From Actinomycetes bacterium (GTDB lineage: Bacteria; Actinomycetota; Actinomycetes; Mycobacteriales; Mycobacteriaceae): a DNA stretch of 36,017 bases. Position 1 is the stretch's first letter. The number at the start of each line of letters is the position of its first letter. The stretch covers positions 1 through 36,017 of the forward strand of contig JAEZDV010000005.1 in NCBI GenBank assembly GCA_023417985.1, written 5' to 3'. Positions 34,075 to 36,017 of the stretch are shown here, piece by piece. A model generated the notes under the pieces. That model did not search any database and had not been told where the DNA came from. It saw only the letters and a list, made by a program, of their open reading frames with translations. The translations under genes and the position numbers were made by a program.

Positions 34075-34782
34075 ATGGCGCAATGCACAGCACCGTCTAG
34101 AGGTCATCGCACCGCAAGCGGGCGCGCAAATTGCCCGGCGTGCAGTGGCCGGGGGTACGGCCGCTCGTCCTACTCGTCGTACTCCTACGGCAGCGGCTCG
34201 TCGTACAGCGGCTATGGCGGATCGAGGTACGGCAGCACGTCCGGCGGTGGCGGCGGCTCGCGTCGGACTAGGACCGGCCGATCGGTGTCGTACACCCCGA
34301 CCGAATGGCGCACCGTCGAGCCTTTCACCGAGAAGGCCAGCGAGCAGGCTCGGGCGCACCCGGAACGTCGCGACCTCTTTTTGTGTCATGCCTGGGACGA
34401 CCGAGAAGGTAGCGCGAAGGAGTTGCACGGCCACCTGAAGGCGAATGGCGCTTCGGTGTGGTTTAGCGAAGAAGACCTCCCCCTTGGTTCTCTCATGATC
34501 CGCGAGATTGACAAGGGGCTACGGAACTCCCGCGTCGGGATCGTGCTGGTCACGCCTGCGCTACTCAAGAGCATCGAGGGCGAGGGCGTGGCCGAAAAGG
34601 AGCTCGCCGTGTTGCTATCGACCAGACGTGTGATCCCCGTACTGCACGGAGTGGGCTTCGACGACCTCAACAATGTCAGCCCGATGCTGGCCTCGCACGC
34701 TGGCCTAAGCACGAAAGAATCGTCGCTGGATAAAGTCGCGGCCAAGGTCGCCGCAGCTGCCGCCGCACTCCCCGCAGCCTAG
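34075..34782 (+). CDS. TIR-domain protein with N-terminal Cys/His knuckle
   Basis: 235 residues. Residues 1-24 hold C4, H11, C20 and C23, a likely zinc knuckle (CTAPSRGHRT, NCPACSGR). Residues 25-72 are a Ser/Tyr/Gly-rich linker. A TIR domain fills about 98-215: RDLFLCHAWDD (strand A), VWFSEEDLPLGSLM (BB-loop side), RVGIVLVTPALLKS, then EKELAVLL where E176 aligns by pattern with the catalytic Glu of NAD-cleaving TIRs (HKEI in SARM1). NAD hydrolysis or a cyclic-ADP-ribose-type signal is therefore likely, in defence or cell suicide. It lies between a tRNA cluster and a recombinase remnant. Its TAG shares bases with the remnant's TAG on the other strand (CTAG). No adjacent sensor gene is obvious. 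Confidence 0.88.
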   Translation: MAQCTAPSRGHRTASGRANCPACSGRGYGRSSYSSYSYGSGSSYSGYGGSRYGSTSGGGGGSRRTRTGRSVSYTPTEWRTVEPFTEKASEQARAHPERRDLFLCHAWDDREGSAKELHGHLKANGASVWFSEEDLPLGSLMIREIDKGLRNSRVGIVLVTPALLKSIEGEGVAEKELAVLLSTRRVIPVLHGVGFDDLNNVSPMLASHAGLSTKESSLDKVAAKVAAAAAALPAA

Positions 34783-34911
34783 TCATCCGGCATCGAATGC
34801 CCGAGTCGAGCCATGAGCTCAGCCAGAGTCGCGCCAGTTGCCGCGGCGAGGACTGCGCCGGTGTGCGCAAATCGTGAATCGTGATGTCGGTTCTGCCCGA
34901 CTCACCGGCCT
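34779..34911 (-). pseudogene. Truncated, frameshifted tyrosine recombinase (integrase) 3' end
   Basis: On the minus strand, codons near 34905-34865 read GRTDITIHDLR, the H-x-x-R box of phage-type integrases. A frame change follows, and the next frame reads TGAVLAAATGATLAELMARLGHSMPDD then TAG (34779-34781) (interrupted here only by my spacing of the motif: HDLR, then TGAVLAAATGAT, then LAELMARLGH). Restoring one base, CGC(C)AC, gives the family's HDLRHTGAV. The LGH box is present, but the stop comes before the nucleophilic Tyr. Nothing recognisable lies upstream of about 34911. This is therefore a decayed remnant, a footprint of an integrated element. Confidence 0.75.
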
Positions 34912-35092
34912 TCGTTAGGGAAATCTGGACGCAGCGAAACGGGGGGCGATCGGGGCAGCGTGAGAGGCGGCGACCGCATGTTCCGGGCGCTTCTAGGTTT
35001 CTGCTCGACGTAGGGCACGATCCGTAACAGAGCGTGCGCACCCTCGATACGAACACGAGGTGATAACTGAAGAACGGGGAGAGCGAGAGAAT
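34783..35092. other. 310 nt between the TIR gene and the terminal open frame
   Basis: The left 130 nt hold the recombinase remnant (minus strand). In 34912-35092 I see no gene; it should include the promoter and ribosome site of the next open frame (GGGGAGAG at 35077-35084). Confidence 0.5.
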
Positions 35093-36017
35093 ATGGACCT
35101 GTGGCCGCTACTGACTGATGATCATTTCTCAGGGGATTACTCCATCGAGCGCCAGCTACGCCCTCGTGTTGCTGCCCACGCAGTGCGTTCTGGGGATGTA
35201 GACGACGCAGCCGTAGTGGTGCAGGCACTGTGCGAAACATGGTCAGGCGGGTCGATGCCGTTGTTGCCTGTCATGCCCGACAGTGATCTTGACGATCGGT
35301 GGTACCGCCTTCTATTAAGGAGTAGCGTCGACGGGATCGAGGGAAGAAAACTAATTTCGGACGACGTCGTCAACGCGCACTCGGACATGTATGCGACAGC
35401 GACGCAAGATTTGATTCGGCAGCTCGTTGAACTGGAACATCGGCCAGTAGTACAAACGTGTCGCGGAATCGCCATCGATGATCCTTGGCTTATCGCATAT
35501 CTGAGCGTGTTCGGCGATTTCGCAGACAAGGCTGACAAAGACAGAAACCGAAGAAATTATCTCAGAGATGACCTCAAAATATCCGACCTCGTTGAGATTC
35601 GGGACTTTGAAGTCGCGCCCTCCGCTCAAGGATTATTGGATAGTCTGCATGACAATCGCCGACAATCCGCAGTCGAACTCACCCGCGAACGCTTGACTGC
35701 TGGTCGACAAGGCGGTTTCAACAGAGGCCTGCCTGGTAGTTCCCGATTCTCGTGGGGTGCGAATGCGGACGCAGTCAAGTACGGCCCGAATATCCTTGTT
35801 GTATACGAGCCGGGGAGCATTGAAGACCTAGCACTGATATGGAATCTGCGTGCACGCTTCCTTCACCCGCGAAAGCTTCCTCTTGCGATCCCGCTTACGG
35901 ACTCGATTCACGAAGATATAGACGTCTTTTCGTTTGGATCAGGTAGCCGTCATCATTTCGGGTTCGGTCATGATGTCGCGATTACTTCATTTTCAGTGGG
36001 CAAGGAGAGGCTTAAGA
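35093..36017 (+). CDS. Hypothetical protein, 3' end beyond the window
   Basis: An open frame with no stop from ATG 35093 to the last base, 308 codons visible. It begins MDLWPLLTDDHFSGDYSIE, with Asp/Glu-rich helical segments, then GSSRFSWGANADAVKYG and ILVVYEPGSIEDLALIW-NLRARF, then PLAIPLTDSIHEDIDVF. No signal peptide or membrane helix is seen. I do not recognise the family. The strand-rich ILVVYEP piece followed by a helix suggests an alpha/beta domain. Base composition is visibly AT-richer and codon choice less GC-biased than the core genes, pointing to horizontal transfer. A GTG at 35060 is an alternative in-frame start, but ATG 35093 has the better-placed purine-rich GGGGAGAG region. Placement after the TIR gene and recombinase remnant suggests an island or defence gene. 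Confidence 0.7.
   Translation, partial: MDLWPLLTDDHFSGDYSIERQLRPRVAAHAVRSGDVDDAAVVVQALCETWSGGSMPLLPVMPDSDLDDRWYRLLLRSSVDGIEGRKLISDDVVNAHSDMYATATQDLIRQLVELEHRPVVQTCRGIAIDDPWLIAYLSVFGDFADKADKDRNRRNYLRDDLKISDLVEIRDFEVAPSAQGLLDSLHDNRRQSAVELTRERLTAGRQGGFNRGLPGSSRFSWGANADAVKYGPNILVVYEPGSIEDLALIWNLRARFLHPRKLPLAIPLTDSIHEDIDVFSFGSGSRHHFGFGHDVAITSFSVGKERLK

Noticed and set aside
33764..36017. Second copy of the tRNA-Val(GAC) 3' end as attachment site on the far side of the island
   Set aside because: I found no repeat of the tRNA end between 33836 and 36017; if it exists it is beyond the window.

Overview
The window is high-GC actinobacterial DNA. Gene content and order match the mycolic-acid-containing Corynebacteriales, and Rhodococcus or a close Nocardiaceae relative is the best fit. 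The evidence is a block syntenic with the Mycobacterium tuberculosis hisS-to-thrS region (hisS, glyoxalase-like, ppiB, rel, apt, secF, secD, yajC, ruvBAC, yebC, pdxT, tesB, pdxS, Nudix, pimA, PIM acyltransferase, pgsA, HIT, thrS), with phosphatidylinositol mannoside genes and heavy use of GTG starts and 4-nt ATGA/GTGA overlaps. Genus assignment is inference from gene order and codon style, not from a search.

Layout. 1-2418 (+): most of a fusion of a GCS2-type carboxylate-amine ligase with a circularly permuted ATP-grasp, interrupted near its start by an in-frame TAG. 2445-5097 (-): PH-like membrane protein, hisS, metallo-beta-lactamase-fold hydrolase. 5241-8485: three exported cyclophilin paralogues (+), with a DHFR/RibD-like reductase (-) between the second and third. 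8522-16708 (-): yajC-secD-secF-[family 5 solute-binding protein]-apt-rel; the binding-protein gene carries an in-frame TAG. 16850-19148 (-): ruvC-ruvA-ruvB behind a LexA/SOS box. 19251-25001: yebC, pdxT, tesB and pdxS (-), split by a + strand trio encoding an RsbQ-like hydrolase, an RsbP-like PAS/PP2C phosphatase and a small membrane protein. 25147-31693 (-): one tightly overlapping operon thrS-HIT-pgsA-PIM acyltransferase-pimA-LemA/Nudix. 31838-32428 (-): a lone DUF742 protein.

From 32.4 kb the character changes. A gene-poor stretch holds an unusual set of three mutually exclusive inverted repeats, then tRNA-Val(CAC) (-), then a promoter, tRNA-Gly(GCC)-tRNA-Cys(GCA)-tRNA-Val(GAC) (+) and a strong terminator. 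Beyond the tRNA cluster lies what looks like a genomic island: a TIR-domain protein with an N-terminal Cys/His knuckle and a Ser/Tyr/Gly-rich linker, the frameshifted and truncated 3' end of a tyrosine recombinase, and the start of a visibly AT-richer open reading frame of unknown function that runs off the window.

Functionally the core genes serve translation (hisS, thrS, tRNAs, HIT), the stringent response and purine salvage (rel, apt), protein export (yajC-secD-secF), recombination repair (ruvCAB), vitamin B6 synthesis (pdxST) and cell-envelope PI/PIM synthesis (pgsA, acyltransferase, pimA). The accessory parts most worth following up are the RsbQ/RsbP cassette, the TIR and unknown genes beside the recombinase remnant, and the two amber-interrupted genes.
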